Notes: generated by a model from the letters alone, not told the origin. DNA of 64,000 nucleotides from SVEL01 sp045126475 (GCA_045126475.1 JBGVOL010000073.1:1-64000), one strand, 5' to 3'. Shown: positions 53,077 to 62,522, counted from the first letter of the stretch. Program-made: numbers and translations.

Positions 53077-53679
53077 CTAGATAAATAAGTCCAACTTCTT
53101 TCTCTCTCCTACAGACAGCTTGTATATATCCGGTATCTCAAAGCGGTTACCGTCAAGATCTGTAATCATTACTCTTCTGTCCGACAATGACACAACCGAA
53201 TCTCCGCCCATATGAATAGTAAAACGGCATGCACCAAAGTTTGTCATCACATTGAAATATCCATATCCGTATTCATCTTTTATGTCTATTATCTTTGAAA
53301 TCTCAGGTGTAAAGTATCTAAGCCGTAACTGTTCCCTAAGCATCTCTGCCTGATCTTCTGAAAGCTTGGAAAGACTCTCGACCATGCCTATTTCTCTTGC
53401 CTTTTCGTCAGCCTCTCTTATGGAAATGTACTCGTCAGGCTCCGTCACCGGAAATGTTCGATATACACCAATTCTGTCATACTTCTTTCCTGCATACTCA
53501 AGAGCTACAAAACCGCCTGCTGTTCTTGAAAATACGGCATTATCCTTCGTGAGATAACGAAGCTCCAGCAAATCTGCCGATTCTGCTTTCATTTTCTCCT
53601 CATCAAATTCCTCCAAATCCAGTGTGACACCGGATGTTTCCATTACTTCATCCATATATATACCGGCCCCTTGGGGCAT
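53077..53679 (-). CDS. DUF1854 domain protein
   Basis: A 200-aa protein with EQLRLRYFTPEISKIIDI, GYFNVMTNFGACRFTIHM, RRVMITDLDGNRFEIPDI and a final ERKKLDLF, matching the DUF1854 pattern (charged, beta-rich, no membrane segment). In other bacteria DUF1854 genes adjoin ABC transporters, sometimes near cyanophycin genes. Here it lies 10 bp after one transporter gene and 15 bp before the other. AAAGG 4 nt before the ATG at 53679. Its role is unknown; coupling to the transporter is inferred from position. Confidence 0.8.
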   Translation of the reverse strand: MPQGAGIYMDEVMETSGVTLDLEEFDEEKMKAESADLLELRYLTKDNAVFSRTAGGFVALEYAGKKYDRIGVYRTFPVTEPDEYISIREADEKAREIGMVESLSKLSEDQAEMLREQLRLRYFTPEISKIIDIKDEYGYGYFNVMTNFGACRFTIHMGGDSVVSLSDRRVMITDLDGNRFEIPDIYKLSVGERKKLDLFI

Positions 53680-53689
53680 TATCCTTTCT

Positions 53690-56032
53690 CTATAATCCTC
53701 TCATGGCAAGGGCTTTTGTCTGTAACTCCATCAGCTTATAGTAGGTACCTTTCATTTCTATAAGTTCTCCATGAGTTCCTGCCTCTGTCACTCTGCCATC
53801 ATCAACAACTATAAGTTTATCCGCATTTCTAAGGGTTGAAAGTCTGTGGGCTATGGACAGTGTGGTCCTTCCCTTTACAAGCTTCTCCAAAGATTCCTGA
53901 ATGGCAAGTTCTGTCTCTGTATCAACTGCCGAAGTTGCTTCATCAAGAATAAGTATCCTTGGATTGGCAAGTATTGCCCTTGCCATTGACACCCTCTGCT
54001 TCTCACCGCCTGACAGGTTCCTTCCCGACGAACCGATGATTGTATCATAACCCTGTGGCATCTTACATATAAAATCATGGGCCGATGCCTGTATGGCTGC
54101 CTCTATTATCTCTTTTCTCGTTGCATCAGGTCTTGCGTAAGCAATATTTTCCGCCACCGTACCCATAAATATATATGTCTCCTGCGAAACCATGGCAATA
54201 CTTCTTCTAAGCTCATTAAATCCCATCTGCTTAACATCTATACCGTCAATCTTTATATATCCCTCATCCGGGTCATACAATCTTGATATAAGATTTACAA
54301 GGGTTGACTTTCCTGCCCCGGAACGTCCTACAATTCCAAGCATCTGTCCCGCTTCAATCTCGAAGCTTATATCCTTAAGAATCGGTTTATGAGGCTCATA
54401 TCCGAACGTCACATGGGACAGTTCTATCTTACCTTCAATATGGTCCGGCCTTACAGGTTCTGCTGCCTCTTTAACCTCAGGCACCGCATCGATTATCTCA
54501 AACATTCTCTGAGATGAATTCAGGCAGTCTGTCATCCATCTGAACACATATGACATAAAGTCAAGAGGTCCGTTAAGCTGAGTCACATAGCCTGCAAATG
54601 TCACAAGCAAACCAAACTCCATGTCCGAACCGCCAAGTATCATTGCGGAGCCAAGTCCCCAAACGATAAATGAGGCGATATTTTCAGCCGATGAATAAAG
54701 AGCATAATACTTGTTATCATATCTCATTACATCCATCTCAGCATCTCTCACAGCCTTATTTCCCGTTCCAAGTCTCTTAAGCTCCTGCTCCTCCTGACCA
54801 AAAGCCTTAATAACCCTTGCTCCGGTAATGTTATCATTTAACTGACCATTGAGCTTTCTGTTTGCCCTGTGCCTCTTACCGTAAAATGTCCATAGTCTTG
54901 GAAGCATTCTGTAGCTCTGGATAGTCAGAAACGGAAGCAGAATCAGCGAAGCCAGTGCCAGCAGCGGATTCATGCAGAACATAATCACGCATGTTGCAAT
55001 GATTGTAAATGCATTGGTAAATATGTACGGAAGTCCGTCAATAAAAAAGCTTGTAACCTCAGTGGCATCATCGAGAACTCTTGTCATAAGTCCTCCTGTC
55101 TGCCTTGAATTATAAAAGCTTATGGACAGCTTTCCCATGGAGTTAAAAATCTGCTGTTTCATTTCTGCAACAACCTCCGGCACAATCCTTGCCGTCATGG
55201 CACCGTGGATTATTCCCATAAGTTGCATAAGAATCTTTGTCACAATCATTGCAATTACCGTAAATCCAAGAATAACTGCAAACCTGCCTGCCGGAACGTT
55301 CACAATCTTTAACAATGACTCATCTTTTGCCAGCACCCTGTCATACAAAAATGTACCTGACAGATACGGCCATACAAGATTAAGCACACCTACTCCGATG
55401 TAGCAAAGCATCATTATACAGAGTCTTAACTTGTACTTGAAGAAATACTTCATTACACGCATAAACAAAGACTTTTTATCCATACATCTCGGACAGATCT
55501 TTCTCTCCTGATCAGGATATAATGTTCCGCATTTCGGACAGCATTCCATCTTTTTGCTTCCTACAATATCCTCCTCACTAAGCTCCTCTGACTTTTTTAC
55601 TTTCTCAATATTTTTTGTGAGTCTTTCCATTTCACCCATCTTCGAGTTTGAAAATCTGCAAAGCTTTGTATCCGTTTCAGATATCTTTCCCATGAGTATT
55701 CCGCCGCTGACCTGACGGATTATTTCCGTATTTTCTATGCTTTCAAGCATATGAATCCTTATTACCGGCTTGGTGCTGTCAATATATTCCGAATCTCCCT
55801 TCGCCGCATAACCTCCAAATCTGAAGCTGCCCTTACGGCTGTATGGGTACATAGCCAGTACCAGTCTGTCTTTGGTAAGTATTATGTAGTTATTAACAAA
55901 TCTGAACTCCTCATCAATATCACTCTCTGCCACATAGAGAATATCCTCCCTCACTATCTGATACCCTTCCAATACTTTGTACAGATTTGCAGGCAGTTTC
56001 AACTGCCTTTTAATGTCATCATTCTTTTCCAT
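53690..56032 (-). CDS. ABC transporter with PH-like N terminus and zinc ribbon (first subunit)
   Basis: A ~780-aa transporter built like its partner. The N-terminal region is beta-rich (NNYIILTKDRLVLAMYPYS), the zinc ribbon is CCPKCGTLYPDQERKICPRC, then comes a six-helix exporter domain and an NBD with Walker A GRSGAGKST, signature LSGGEKQRV, Walker B ILILDEATSAVD and switch IAHRLST. The ATG at 56032 with AAGGG just upstream is preferred; longer frames run through the leader terminator hairpin. It is the first gene after an attenuator-like leader. Confidence 0.88.
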   Translation of the reverse strand: MEKNDDIKRQLKLPANLYKVLEGYQIVREDILYVAESDIDEEFRFVNNYIILTKDRLVLAMYPYSRKGSFRFGGYAAKGDSEYIDSTKPVIRIHMLESIENTEIIRQVSGGILMGKISETDTKLCRFSNSKMGEMERLTKNIEKVKKSEELSEEDIVGSKKMECCPKCGTLYPDQERKICPRCMDKKSLFMRVMKYFFKYKLRLCIMMLCYIGVGVLNLVWPYLSGTFLYDRVLAKDESLLKIVNVPAGRFAVILGFTVIAMIVTKILMQLMGIIHGAMTARIVPEVVAEMKQQIFNSMGKLSISFYNSRQTGGLMTRVLDDATEVTSFFIDGLPYIFTNAFTIIATCVIMFCMNPLLALASLILLPFLTIQSYRMLPRLWTFYGKRHRANRKLNGQLNDNITGARVIKAFGQEEQELKRLGTGNKAVRDAEMDVMRYDNKYYALYSSAENIASFIVWGLGSAMILGGSDMEFGLLVTFAGYVTQLNGPLDFMSYVFRWMTDCLNSSQRMFEIIDAVPEVKEAAEPVRPDHIEGKIELSHVTFGYEPHKPILKDISFEIEAGQMLGIVGRSGAGKSTLVNLISRLYDPDEGYIKIDGIDVKQMGFNELRRSIAMVSQETYIFMGTVAENIAYARPDATRKEIIEAAIQASAHDFICKMPQGYDTIIGSSGRNLSGGEKQRVSMARAILANPRILILDEATSAVDTETELAIQESLEKLVKGRTTLSIAHRLSTLRNADKLIVVDDGRVTEAGTHGELIEMKGTYYKLMELQTKALAMRGL

Positions 56033-56102
56033 ATCCCTTTTCCTCTCTGATGTACAAGTCATATAATAGAAAGTACGCTCTGCGAACTTTCTGTTATCAT
56101 AA

Positions 56103-56140
56103 AAAAACGCATCGAAACATACATGTTTCAATGCGTTTTT
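56103..56140 (-). terminator. Intrinsic terminator in the leader of the zinc-ribbon ABC operon
   Basis: Stem AAAAACGCAT / ATGCGTTTTT extended by GAAACAT/ATGTTTC with a 2-nt loop and one mismatch, followed by T on the minus strand. It lies about 250 nt downstream of a strong promoter and 70 nt before the first ABC gene, so readthrough must be regulated or a weaker promoter must exist downstream. Confidence 0.8.
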
Positions 56141-56228
56141 AACACAGTCTATTTATAGTATATCTAAAATAGACAAAATAAAATGTGAATATATGCAAGC
56201 ATACAGCACCGCTATGACACAAGTACAT
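56139..56228 (-). CDS. Leader ORF, 29 aa, ending at the terminator
   Basis: Frame MYLCHSGAVCLHIF... on the minus strand whose stop codon overlaps the 5' arm of the terminator. The ribosome site is poor. Just upstream is a six-codon ORF, MTGNHH (56229-56249). Such ORFs could couple ribosome position to terminator folding. Coding is speculative. Confidence 0.3.
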   Translation of the reverse strand: MYLCHSGAVCLHIFTFYFVYFRYTINRLC

Positions 56229-56271
56229 CTAATGATGATTACCTGTCATAAACGATAGTCCTAACAGGAAA

Positions 56272-56331
56272 TCAATAACTTATTAAATTATTAATTCTGT
56301 TTGGCATAATGCCATATACTAATATAACCAT
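56272..56331 (-). CDS. Small leader ORF, 19 aa, with strong ribosome site
   Basis: MVILVYGIMPNRINNLISY, preceded by AAAGGAG 9 nt before the ATG and by a near-consensus promoter at 56395-56423. It is the first ORF on the transcript that leads to the zinc-ribbon ABC operon. It may be a regulatory leader peptide or, less likely, a secreted small peptide. Confidence 0.5.
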   Translation of the reverse strand: MVILVYGIMPNRINNLISY

Positions 56332-56394
56332 TTTATTTGTCTCCTTTCGTCAAATATTGTTGTGAACTGATGGTCATAACAACTCACGAGTCCT

Positions 56395-56423
56395 ACTATA
56401 ACTCTTGTTTTTTCCATTGTCAA
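56395..56423 (-). promoter_or_regulatory. Promoter of the zinc-ribbon ABC operon leader
   Basis: Minus strand -35 TTGACA (56418-56423), 17-bp spacer, -10 TATAGT (56395-56400), about 25 nt after the chemotaxis gene stop. Confidence 0.75.
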
Positions 56424-56447
56424 TCAATTTTTTATTATTTTGGTATT

Positions 56448-57941
56448 TTACAGATATCTGTTAAGTCTCTCTGCACTCTTTACTACATCACTAAGGAGGT
56501 TTCTTGCTTCAACAAAGCTGTCCTGATTCTTCTCTGAAGAGTCTTTTGCCACATCGGCACTTGCTGTTACTTCTTCACTGGTTGCAGACAAATGACTGAT
56601 ATTCTCAACAATGGTATCATTTGCGCCTCTAAGAACCTCAAGCCTGCCATCCATTGTAGCAATACTTCCCGTAAGTGACATTATATTTTCATCAAGAGCT
56701 TCTATATTCTTTGACGCACTATTTATAAGCTCATTCTGCTTATCCGCTGCAACAACAGACTCCTGTACTTTTTCCGCAACTTCATTTGCATTGTCATTTA
56801 ACTCTGCAATGATTGCTGCAATACTTTCCGTAGACTGTCTTGTCTGCTCTGCCAGCTGCCTTATCTGGTCTGCAACAACTGCAAATCCACGTCCTGCTTC
56901 GCCTGCTCTGGCGCTCTCGATGGATGCATTAAGTGCGAGAAGGTTTGTCTGACTTGAAATCTGGAAAATCATATCGGCAATATTTCTTACTTCCTCTGTT
57001 TTCTTCTGAAGCTGTTCCATTGATGCCACAACCTCATGGTTAACAACCTTAATTGTCTCTGACTGAGTCTCCATATCACTCATAACTTTCTTACTGTCAC
57101 TGATTGCCTCACCGGAATCCTTAGCCACCTGTACAACATTATCAGAAAGCTCCTTTGTTGCATTGATTGACTCCTGAATATCCCTTGTCATAACTGTCTG
57201 TTCCTGAATATTCTCCGCAGTTACCTGAGTACTCTCTCCGATTTCAACAAGTGAACGATGAACATTTGTAGTAGACTCCTCAAGATTCTCCATAACCTCC
57301 TCTACATTTGAAACACCATCCTTTACAACCTCAGCAATCTCAAGAACATCCTTAAGCATTGTGTCAATATGATCCTTCTGTGCATCCACTTTTCCGAATG
57401 TATCTCTGTTAAACATTGCTTTTCTTGATGCCGTCTGAATGCATCCGATAAAGAAAAGTGTTCCAAAAACAGCCTGAAGAACCCATCCGGGAATATCAAA
57501 ATTATTCTTTGAATGATTTACACATATCTGTATCACTACATTAACATCAACAATTGTGAGATAAACCAGGCATGTATTTCTAAACGGCTTATGGTCATCA
57601 AGCACAAGGGCCCCGGCAATAAGTGGAAGCATATACATAAATACCATCTGACTATGTCCTGTCATTACAACAAATGCGTAAGCTACTGCAAACGACCCAA
57701 GTTCTATGAATATGAGTCTTGGCATTGTCTTGTTCTTAAAATAGAACACCCATGTTACAACAAGCGATACAAAAATCAATACTGAACCCCATGTAGTTGA
57801 CAATGTCGGTGTTGATGACAGATTCTGCAACATAAACATGCCTATCATAATTACGCATACAACTGTAAAACCTACCATATTTGATTTATTCGCTCTTTTT
57901 AACTGTTCCTCTTTGTTTGCATACTTAAATTGTTCGTCCAT
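56448..57941 (-). CDS. Methyl-accepting chemotaxis protein
   Basis: A 497-aa receptor. Several N-terminal hydrophobic segments (residues ~22-185) form a membrane sensor without a large external domain, so it may sense within the membrane. The cytoplasmic signalling domain has the CheA/CheW hairpin tip ISSQTNLLALNASIESARAGEAGRGFAVVADQIRQLAEQTRQST and flanking methylation helices. GGAGGG precedes the ATG. It lies 47 bp after a GGDEF-EAL gene and is probably cotranscribed with it, pointing to a motile or surface-responsive organism. Confidence 0.92.
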   Translation of the reverse strand: MDEQFKYANKEEQLKRANKSNMVGFTVVCVIMIGMFMLQNLSSTPTLSTTWGSVLIFVSLVVTWVFYFKNKTMPRLIFIELGSFAVAYAFVVMTGHSQMVFMYMLPLIAGALVLDDHKPFRNTCLVYLTIVDVNVVIQICVNHSKNNFDIPGWVLQAVFGTLFFIGCIQTASRKAMFNRDTFGKVDAQKDHIDTMLKDVLEIAEVVKDGVSNVEEVMENLEESTTNVHRSLVEIGESTQVTAENIQEQTVMTRDIQESINATKELSDNVVQVAKDSGEAISDSKKVMSDMETQSETIKVVNHEVVASMEQLQKKTEEVRNIADMIFQISSQTNLLALNASIESARAGEAGRGFAVVADQIRQLAEQTRQSTESIAAIIAELNDNANEVAEKVQESVVAADKQNELINSASKNIEALDENIMSLTGSIATMDGRLEVLRGANDTIVENISHLSATSEEVTASADVAKDSSEKNQDSFVEARNLLSDVVKSAERLNRYL

Positions 57942-57988
57942 TGTTGTCCCTCCTAAATCTTTAAATGCTTATGTATGTATTTCCTACG

Positions 57989-60187
57989 TTATGCCTGGTC
58001 ATGTATTCCAAGAAAATCCTCCTGAAATTTCTTATAAGGCACAGGTTTTCCATAGTAATAGCCTTGTATCATGTTGACATTCATTGACTTTAATATCTCG
58101 AGCTGCTCATTCTCCTCTACGCCCTCCACGCATACCTTTGCACCAAGTTTTTCAGACAACTCTGTAATAAGCTTAATAAACGTCTGTGCATAATCATCTG
58201 ATGTAATATCATCAATAAAATTCTTGTCAACTTTTATTATATCAAAATTCATCTGCTTAATATAGCTTAAAGATGAATATCCGGTACCAAAATCATCAAG
58301 AGCAATACCTACTCCCAGCTTTTTTATCTCATTAATGACTTTCTTCATATATGCCATGTCGTTTATTGCCAGGCTCTCTGTTACCTCCAATATAATGTTC
58401 TCAGGATGAACTCCTGTCTCATTAACTATATTGGTTATAGTCTCCACTACATTTTTCTGCACAAGCTGAACGATTGAGAGATTCACATGGAGCTTCTTTT
58501 CAACACCCATATCACTCCAATACTTATTTATCTGACATGCCTTACGTAAGAAGTATTCACCAATTACAACTATCAGACCAAGATGTTCTGCAAGGGGTAT
58601 AAAATCCACCGGCATGAGAAATCCAAGTTCATGGCTGTTCCATCTGATAAGTGCCTCTCCGCCCATGCATTCTCCCGTCACTGTATCCATAATCGGCTGG
58701 ATATACAATTCAAACTCCATGCCGCCTACCGCAATGGCTGTCCTCATGTTTTTCTCGACATCAAGCCTTTTTATTGACAAGCCTTCTTCCGATGCATTAT
58801 AGTACTCAATCCTGTTTTTTCCGCCTTTTTTTGCATCATACATGGCTATATCCGCTTTTTTCAGCAAGTCGTTTACATCTGTTCCGTCTTCGGGATAACA
58901 TACAATTCCCATACTCATAGTCGAATAATACTCCGTACCGTCAATAAGCCATGGCTTGTTAAACATATCCAATATATTATCTATGATATTGTCGATATCA
59001 TCCTTCTGCTCGGGATGTATCAGTATAACAAACTCATCGCCACCCACACGGTAACAACAGTCGCCGATACCCTCAATCTGCTGAAGCCCCATGGATATCA
59101 GTTTCAAAAGCATATCCCCATGCTGATGGCCAAGGCCATCATTAATGTGTTTAAAGTTGTCCAAATCAATGAACATTATGTATCCGCTCTTACCTTCATT
59201 CACAGCTTCTGTTATGGTTTCATATAGATCAGCCTCGCATCTCATACGGTTATACAATCCCGTAAGAAAATCATTGTTTGCCTGAAACTCAATTCGCTTC
59301 TCATTCTTTTTCTTTTCTGTTATGTCAGAAATATCAAAAAGTGTAACTCTGTTTCCGTCTACCCATGAAATATCTGAAGTCTTTATATAAAACCATTTCT
59401 TGAATCTTGCGTCATAGCTTTCCCAATGTGAACAGCTCTCATTTAATCTGTTGCATTTTTCACACATTTTTTTACTTCCGCAAATGTAGAAATCACTGCA
59501 TTTTTTGCCTACCATATCATTTTTAAAGAGTTCAAGCATTCTCTCATTGGAGAAAAGCACCTCTTTAGTCTCTTTATCTACAGTCATCAGACCACTTGAC
59601 ATATTGTCAAGTATTTCCCTTAATGCTGTGTGTGAGCTGTACAGTGATGCATGTGACATCTTTCTGATGATTATGCCTTCTACAATGCGTATAACATTGG
59701 TGATAAACTCAATATCCTTAAGAGTCCATACTCTGTCCTTTTTATCATCGGCTATAACCATAGCCATCTGCGGTTTGTCCTGTATCATTACAGGTCTCGC
59801 AAGCAATGCGGAGATTCCGTACTGGGTATAAAGGAATTCTCTCTTTCCCTTGTGTTCGTCGGCAGACATAACATATATATCCTCACCGTATACGATGCTC
59901 TCATCCCAAATGTCATCTCTCGCTCTGTCAAACAGCTCCATTTTATCATCTTTTGTCCATTCGGAAAAGATTTCAAATCTGTCACCGTCTACGATATTCA
60001 TCATTCCTGCATTTGACACACCAAGGCTATTCCCTACAATATTTAAAATTCTGTTTATAATTTCATCAAAACCTGCTGCTGAATCAAGATATGACACAAT
60101 TTCCGAAAAAGCCTCATTTCTTTTATATTCATCATTAAGCTGATTCTGTTTATTTCTTTTAAACGCACTCAATTTCTCTGTCCTCAT
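57989..60187 (-). CDS. GAF-PAS-GGDEF-EAL cyclic-di-GMP protein
   Basis: A 732-aa cytoplasmic protein. An N-terminal GAF-like region (~30-175), a PAS-like region with a Cys cluster (CSDFYICGSKKMCEKCNRLNESC, possibly redox or metal binding), then a GGDEF domain with intact YRVGGDEFVIL and an EAL domain with GGEALIRWN, ILEVTESL and LDDFGTGYSSL. Both active-site sets look intact, so it may synthesise or degrade c-di-GMP depending on input. It is upstream of the chemotaxis receptor in the same orientation. Confidence 0.93.
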   Translation of the reverse strand: MRTEKLSAFKRNKQNQLNDEYKRNEAFSEIVSYLDSAAGFDEIINRILNIVGNSLGVSNAGMMNIVDGDRFEIFSEWTKDDKMELFDRARDDIWDESIVYGEDIYVMSADEHKGKREFLYTQYGISALLARPVMIQDKPQMAMVIADDKKDRVWTLKDIEFITNVIRIVEGIIIRKMSHASLYSSHTALREILDNMSSGLMTVDKETKEVLFSNERMLELFKNDMVGKKCSDFYICGSKKMCEKCNRLNESCSHWESYDARFKKWFYIKTSDISWVDGNRVTLFDISDITEKKKNEKRIEFQANNDFLTGLYNRMRCEADLYETITEAVNEGKSGYIMFIDLDNFKHINDGLGHQHGDMLLKLISMGLQQIEGIGDCCYRVGGDEFVILIHPEQKDDIDNIIDNILDMFNKPWLIDGTEYYSTMSMGIVCYPEDGTDVNDLLKKADIAMYDAKKGGKNRIEYYNASEEGLSIKRLDVEKNMRTAIAVGGMEFELYIQPIMDTVTGECMGGEALIRWNSHELGFLMPVDFIPLAEHLGLIVVIGEYFLRKACQINKYWSDMGVEKKLHVNLSIVQLVQKNVVETITNIVNETGVHPENIILEVTESLAINDMAYMKKVINEIKKLGVGIALDDFGTGYSSLSYIKQMNFDIIKVDKNFIDDITSDDYAQTFIKLITELSEKLGAKVCVEGVEENEQLEILKSMNVNMIQGYYYGKPVPYKKFQEDFLGIHDQA

Positions 60188-60439
60188 TTTTCTTTCATTC
60201 CCATAACTGATAATTATCCTTTATGAAATCGGTTTTTTACCATATCATCATAAGAATACAAATATTTTTTATATTTACTGCTTTACCCAATTAATGTATA
60301 CATTTTATCACAACATTTCCTTATAAACAACAATAAATATCTTTTTTCAATGTAAAAATTCTGACAAATTACGACAAAGAAAGTGGTCACATCTTTTTGT
60401 TTTCGATGTGACCACCTATATGTCTTATACTACTGTCTT
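60188..60439 (-). other. Intergenic region: guaB terminator and GGDEF gene promoter
   Basis: After the guaB terminator the minus strand is AT-rich. A possible promoter, TTGTTT - 17 bp - TAAAAT, lies about 130 nt before the GGDEF start. No operator can be named. Confidence 0.4.
60383..60415 (-). terminator. Terminator of guaB
   Basis: Perfect 11-bp stem GTGGTCACATC / GATGTGACCAC with an 11-nt loop, followed on the minus strand by TTTCTTTG. Confidence 0.75.
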
Positions 60440-61894
60440 CTAAACATCTATGCTGTAATTTGGTGCTTCCTTTGTGATATGAATATCATGTGGATGACTT
60501 TCCTTAAGTGAAGCTGCTGAAATCTTAACAAACTTACCGTGTGTCTTCAAGTCTTCAATTGTAGGAGCTCCACAATAACCCATACCTGAACGGAGACCGC
60601 CAACTAACTGGAATACCGTATCCTCCAGTGTTCCCTTATATGCAACTCGTCCTTCTACGCCTTCAGGCACAAGCTTCTTTGCATCTGTCTGGAAATATCT
60701 GTCCTTTGAGCCGTTTTCCATGGCTGCAATAGAACCCATACCTCTGTATACCTTGTACTTTCTTCCCTGATATAACTCAAATGTACCCGGTGCCTCATCA
60801 CATCCTGCGAAGATGCTTCCCATCATACATACATTGGCACCTGCTGCTATAGCCTTTGTCATATCTCCTGAGAACTTAATACCGCCATCGGCAATAATTG
60901 GCACTCCATACTCCTTAGCCGCCTCATAGCAATCCATAACTGCTGTTATCTGTGGAACACCGATACCTGCAACTATTCTTGTTGTACAGATAGAACCAGG
61001 TCCGATACCAACCTTTACCGCATCTGCTCCTGCTTCAATTAAAGCTCTTGTACCTTCGCCTGTAGCAACATTTCCTGCAATAACCTGTAAATCCGGATAT
61101 GCAGTCTTAATCTGCTTAACAGTGTTCATAATATTCATTGAATGACCGTGAGCCGAGTCAACTACGATAACGTCTACCTTTGCATCTACAAGGGCTGCGA
61201 CTCTCTCCATTACATTTCTTGTGATACCAACAGCAGCACCACAGAGAAGTCTTCCCTGCTTATCCTTCGCTGCAAGAGGATACTTTATCTGTTTTTCAAT
61301 ATCTTTGATAGTGATTAATCCCTTAAGATTGAAATTGTCATCAACCAACGGAAGCTTTTCTTTTCTCGACTTTGCAAGAATCTCCTTCGCCTCCTCAAGT
61401 GTAATGCCCTGCTTTGCCGTAATAAGGCCTTCGCTTGTCATCGACTCCTTAATCTTCTTTGAGAAATCTGTCTCAAACTTAAGATCACGATTCGTTATAA
61501 TTCCTACAAGCTTTCCGTTTTCTGTAATAGGAACACCTGAAATTCTGAACTTGCCCATAAGTTCGTTTGCGTCCTGTAATGTATGCTCCGGTGATAATGA
61601 AAATGGGTCTGTTATTACTCCGTTCTCTGAGCGCTTTACTTTGTCTACTTCCTCTGCCTGCGCCTCTACTGACATATTTTTATGAATGATACCGATACCA
61701 CCCTGTCTTGCCATTGCAATCGCCATGCGATGCTCGGTTACAGTGTCCATACCTGCACTCATCATCGGAATATTTAACCTAATCGACTTTGTTAAATAAG
61801 TTGATAAGTCAATCATATTTGGTGTAACTTCTGAATACTGTGGAACTAAAAGCACATCATCAAATGTTATTCCTTCGCCGATAATCTTTCCCAT
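60440..61894 (-). CDS. guaB: Inosine-5'-monophosphate dehydrogenase
   Basis: Oxidises IMP to XMP, the committed step of GMP synthesis. 484 aa with the N-terminal FDDVLLVPQYSEV, two CBS domains (~residues 93-205), the catalytic Cys in GIGPGSICTTRIVAG, IADGGIKFSGDMTKAIAAGA and the flap YRGMGSIAAM. It fits metabolically with the purine genes at 3-5 kb that make IMP. Monocistronic, with its own promoter and a leader hairpin. Confidence 0.96.
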   Translation of the reverse strand: MGKIIGEGITFDDVLLVPQYSEVTPNMIDLSTYLTKSIRLNIPMMSAGMDTVTEHRMAIAMARQGGIGIIHKNMSVEAQAEEVDKVKRSENGVITDPFSLSPEHTLQDANELMGKFRISGVPITENGKLVGIITNRDLKFETDFSKKIKESMTSEGLITAKQGITLEEAKEILAKSRKEKLPLVDDNFNLKGLITIKDIEKQIKYPLAAKDKQGRLLCGAAVGITRNVMERVAALVDAKVDVIVVDSAHGHSMNIMNTVKQIKTAYPDLQVIAGNVATGEGTRALIEAGADAVKVGIGPGSICTTRIVAGIGVPQITAVMDCYEAAKEYGVPIIADGGIKFSGDMTKAIAAGANVCMMGSIFAGCDEAPGTFELYQGRKYKVYRGMGSIAAMENGSKDRYFQTDAKKLVPEGVEGRVAYKGTLEDTVFQLVGGLRSGMGYCGAPTIEDLKTHGKFVKISAASLKESHPHDIHITKEAPNYSIDV

Positions 61895-61928
61895 TTCAAT
61901 AATCCTCGCTTTCTTCTTCGTATTAAAA

Positions 61929-61957
61929 CATGCGAACTTATAAAATAAGTCCGCATG
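61929..61957 (-). promoter_or_regulatory. Hairpin in the guaB leader
   Basis: CATGCG-a-ACTTAT, AAA loop, ATAAGT-c-CGCATG lies in the 5' leader between the promoter and guaB, followed on the minus strand by TTTTAAT. It could be an attenuator; no known riboswitch class is recognised. Confidence 0.5.
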
Positions 61958-61975
61958 ATAAGTAACTTTCGGTAA

Positions 61976-62004
61976 AGTATAAACTTTTTACGACAAAATG
62001 TCAA
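61976..62004 (-). promoter_or_regulatory. Promoter of guaB
   Basis: Minus strand -35 TTGACA (61999-62004), 17-bp spacer, -10 TATACT (61976-61981). Confidence 0.8.
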
Positions 62005-62012
62005 ATACTTTT

Positions 62013-62522
62013 TTAGCTGAGAAAAACCCTGCTTGGCACAAAAGTCTTTATGGCATTTAACATTTCCTCGTTAGGCTCAAAAACAACCTTTGCAGTTGCC
62101 CCCTCCTCGATTGGTATTATAAATGCATATTTCTGTCTGTCTGCATATCCTGATGAATAATCCATAACCTTAATCTTTCCATTGTTATTATGGTAAGAAA
62201 GCTTATCACTGTTTAAAGGTGCAAGAACTTCTATGGACATCATGTCAAATCTTCTTGCTTTCTTTCTCTTCATTTTTCCATAAATGCAGTCAATATCAAG
62301 GTCTCCGCTTATAAACTGATACTCATATTCTGTATCTGTATTCCTGAATACAATTATGTCAAGATATACAAGAAAGCAACCTGCCATAATACCAAAAATA
62401 TGGAACATGGCAAAACCCAAAAGCATTGCTATAACCGTTGCAACAACCACAAGAAACCTGCAAAGAAGCGCAGTATTACCTGTTCTTCTCTTAACTATCA
62501 ATTCACAATATGTGTCGTTCAT
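62013..62522 (-). CDS. Small membrane protein, DUF6106-like
   Basis: A 169-aa protein with two close hydrophobic segments (FLVVVATVIAMLLGFAMFHIFGIMAGCFLVYLDIIVF, about residues 22-58) and a soluble C-terminal part containing DIDCIYGKMKRKKARRFDM. It resembles the DUF6106 proteins of Lachnospiraceae, whose function is unknown. Between guaB and groEL, same orientation. Confidence 0.7.
   Translation of the reverse strand: MNDTYCELIVKRRTGNTALLCRFLVVVATVIAMLLGFAMFHIFGIMAGCFLVYLDIIVFRNTDTEYEYQFISGDLDIDCIYGKMKRKKARRFDMMSIEVLAPLNSDKLSYHNNNGKIKVMDYSSGYADRQKYAFIIPIEEGATAKVVFEPNEEMLNAIKTFVPSRVFLS

Noticed and set aside
56032..56131. N-terminal extension of the first zinc-ribbon ABC transporter
   Set aside because: The extension would be translated from the leader terminator hairpin; a good ribosome site precedes the ATG at 56032.
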